NCBI GenBank assembly: GCA_947177085.1
Contig: CAMWTD010000133.1
Span: 1 to 6,205, forward strand
DNA length: 6,205 nucleotides
Direction: 5' to 3'
Origin: an uncultured Desulfovibrio sp.
GTDB taxonomy: Bacteria; Desulfobacterota; Desulfovibrionia; Desulfovibrionales; Desulfovibrionaceae
Shown here: piece after piece, positions 5,962-6,205 of the stretch
Numbering within the stretch: position 1 is the stretch's first letter
Layout: each line of letters opens with the position of its first letter
Translations under genes and position numbers: made by a program
The notes under the pieces: model-generated
Told to the model about the DNA's origin: nothing
What the model saw: only the letters and a program-made list of their open reading frames with translations
The model's database searches: none

Positions 5962-6025
5962 AAAAAAACCAGCGCGTATGGGGGAATATTCCTGCCTCCC
6001 CCATGCGCGCTGGTTTAAGGTTTTT
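5962..6025. terminator. strong bidirectional intrinsic terminator
   Basis: A 20-base stem (5966-5985 pairing with 5997-6016, one T-G wobble, otherwise perfect) closes an 11-base loop between the converging moaA and the partial minus-strand gene. On the minus strand the stem runs directly into seven T's (the A-run 5962-5968), a textbook terminator for the gene at right. On the plus strand the stem ends in TTT and is followed by AAGG and TTTTT (6021-6025), somewhat weaker, for the tunR-mobA-moaA transcript. Confidence 0.9.
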
Positions 6026-6032
6026 CCGCTGC

Positions 6033-6069
6033 GGGCGTCAGGTGACGTCCTTGCCTGCGGCAGTTTTTT
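6033..6069 (+). terminator. possible second, back-up terminator region
   Basis: GGGCGTCA (6033-6040) pairs with TGACGTCC (6043-6050), including one G-U pair, as a tight hairpin. A smaller stem TTGCC/GGCAG (6051-6055 and 6059-6063) is followed by six T's (6064-6069). The second stem is short, so termination on the plus strand is plausible but weak. Confidence 0.4.
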
Positions 6070-6077
6070 ATCTCGCC

Positions 6078-6205
6078 CTACTTCGCTTCCTCCCGGGCCT
6101 CCGCGGCGTTCTCCGCCGGCGTCTCCGCATCTCTGGGCGCGCCCTCACGGATGTAGAAGCTCCACGGCTTCAGGGCCGCGATAAAGAAGGGGATGGCCCC
6201 GAAGA
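6078..6205 (-). CDS. 3' end of an unidentified, probably membrane protein, partial
   Basis: Reading leftward from the window edge, the frame is open for 41 residues to TAG at 6080-6078. The first part (FGAIPFFIAALKPWSFYIRE) is hydrophobic and aromatic, as at the end of a last transmembrane helix. The rest is a charged, Ala/Glu-rich cytoplasmic-type tail (ETPAENAAEAREEAK). The gene converges on moaA, and the terminator at 5962-6016 is well placed to end its transcript. A transporter is a fair guess, but I do not recognise the family from this fragment. Confidence 0.6.
   Translation of the reverse strand, partial: FGAIPFFIAALKPWSFYIREGAPRDAETPAENAAEAREEAK

Noticed and set aside
1..6205. CRISPR array, tRNA or rRNA genes
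   Set aside because: I see no regularly spaced repeats, no tRNA-like cloverleaf and no rRNA-like sequence on either strand.

Overview
The window is GC-rich (apart from its left edge) and carries a molybdenum/tungsten uptake and molybdenum-cofactor (Moco) synthesis locus. Its gene content and its regulator point to a sulfate-reducing member of the Desulfovibrionaceae (Desulfovibrio or a close relative). The key gene is a regulator built from a degenerate XerC/D-type recombinase domain fused to two TOBE/Mop oxyanion-binding domains. This is the architecture of TunR, the tungstate-responsive regulator family described from sulfate-reducing deltaproteobacteria.

Layout. 1-96 is the AT-rich 3' end of a probable Cro/CI-type helix-turn-helix gene. 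97-222 is intergenic, with a good sigma70-type promoter. 223-834 (+) encodes a YczE/YitT-type membrane protein. 861-2976 (-) is the molybdate/tungstate ABC transporter in the order modA-modB-modC, with genes that overlap or nearly overlap. 2977-3092 is a divergent control region with inverted repeats and candidate -10 boxes. 3093-5914 (+) is a probable operon of tunR-like regulator, mobA (Mo-cofactor guanylyltransferase) and moaA (GTP 3',8-cyclase). 5915-6077 holds a strong, probably bidirectional terminator and a second hairpin. 6078-6205 (-) is the 3' end of a converging gene for an unidentified, probably membrane protein.

How the genes fit together. ModA captures molybdate or tungstate in the periplasm, ModB is the channel, and ModC powers import. 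ModC here ends right after its ATPase core and lacks the usual C-terminal TOBE domain, so the TOBE pair of the TunR-like protein is the only visible oxyanion sensor in the locus. That protein is transcribed divergently from modA and appears to share a transcript with the first cofactor-synthesis enzyme (MoaA) and the nucleotide-attachment enzyme (MobA). This would tie metal uptake, metal sensing and cofactor assembly together. No stretch of more than 300 bases lacks a gene. The many other long open frames, especially antisense ones, are GC-rich shadows of these genes.
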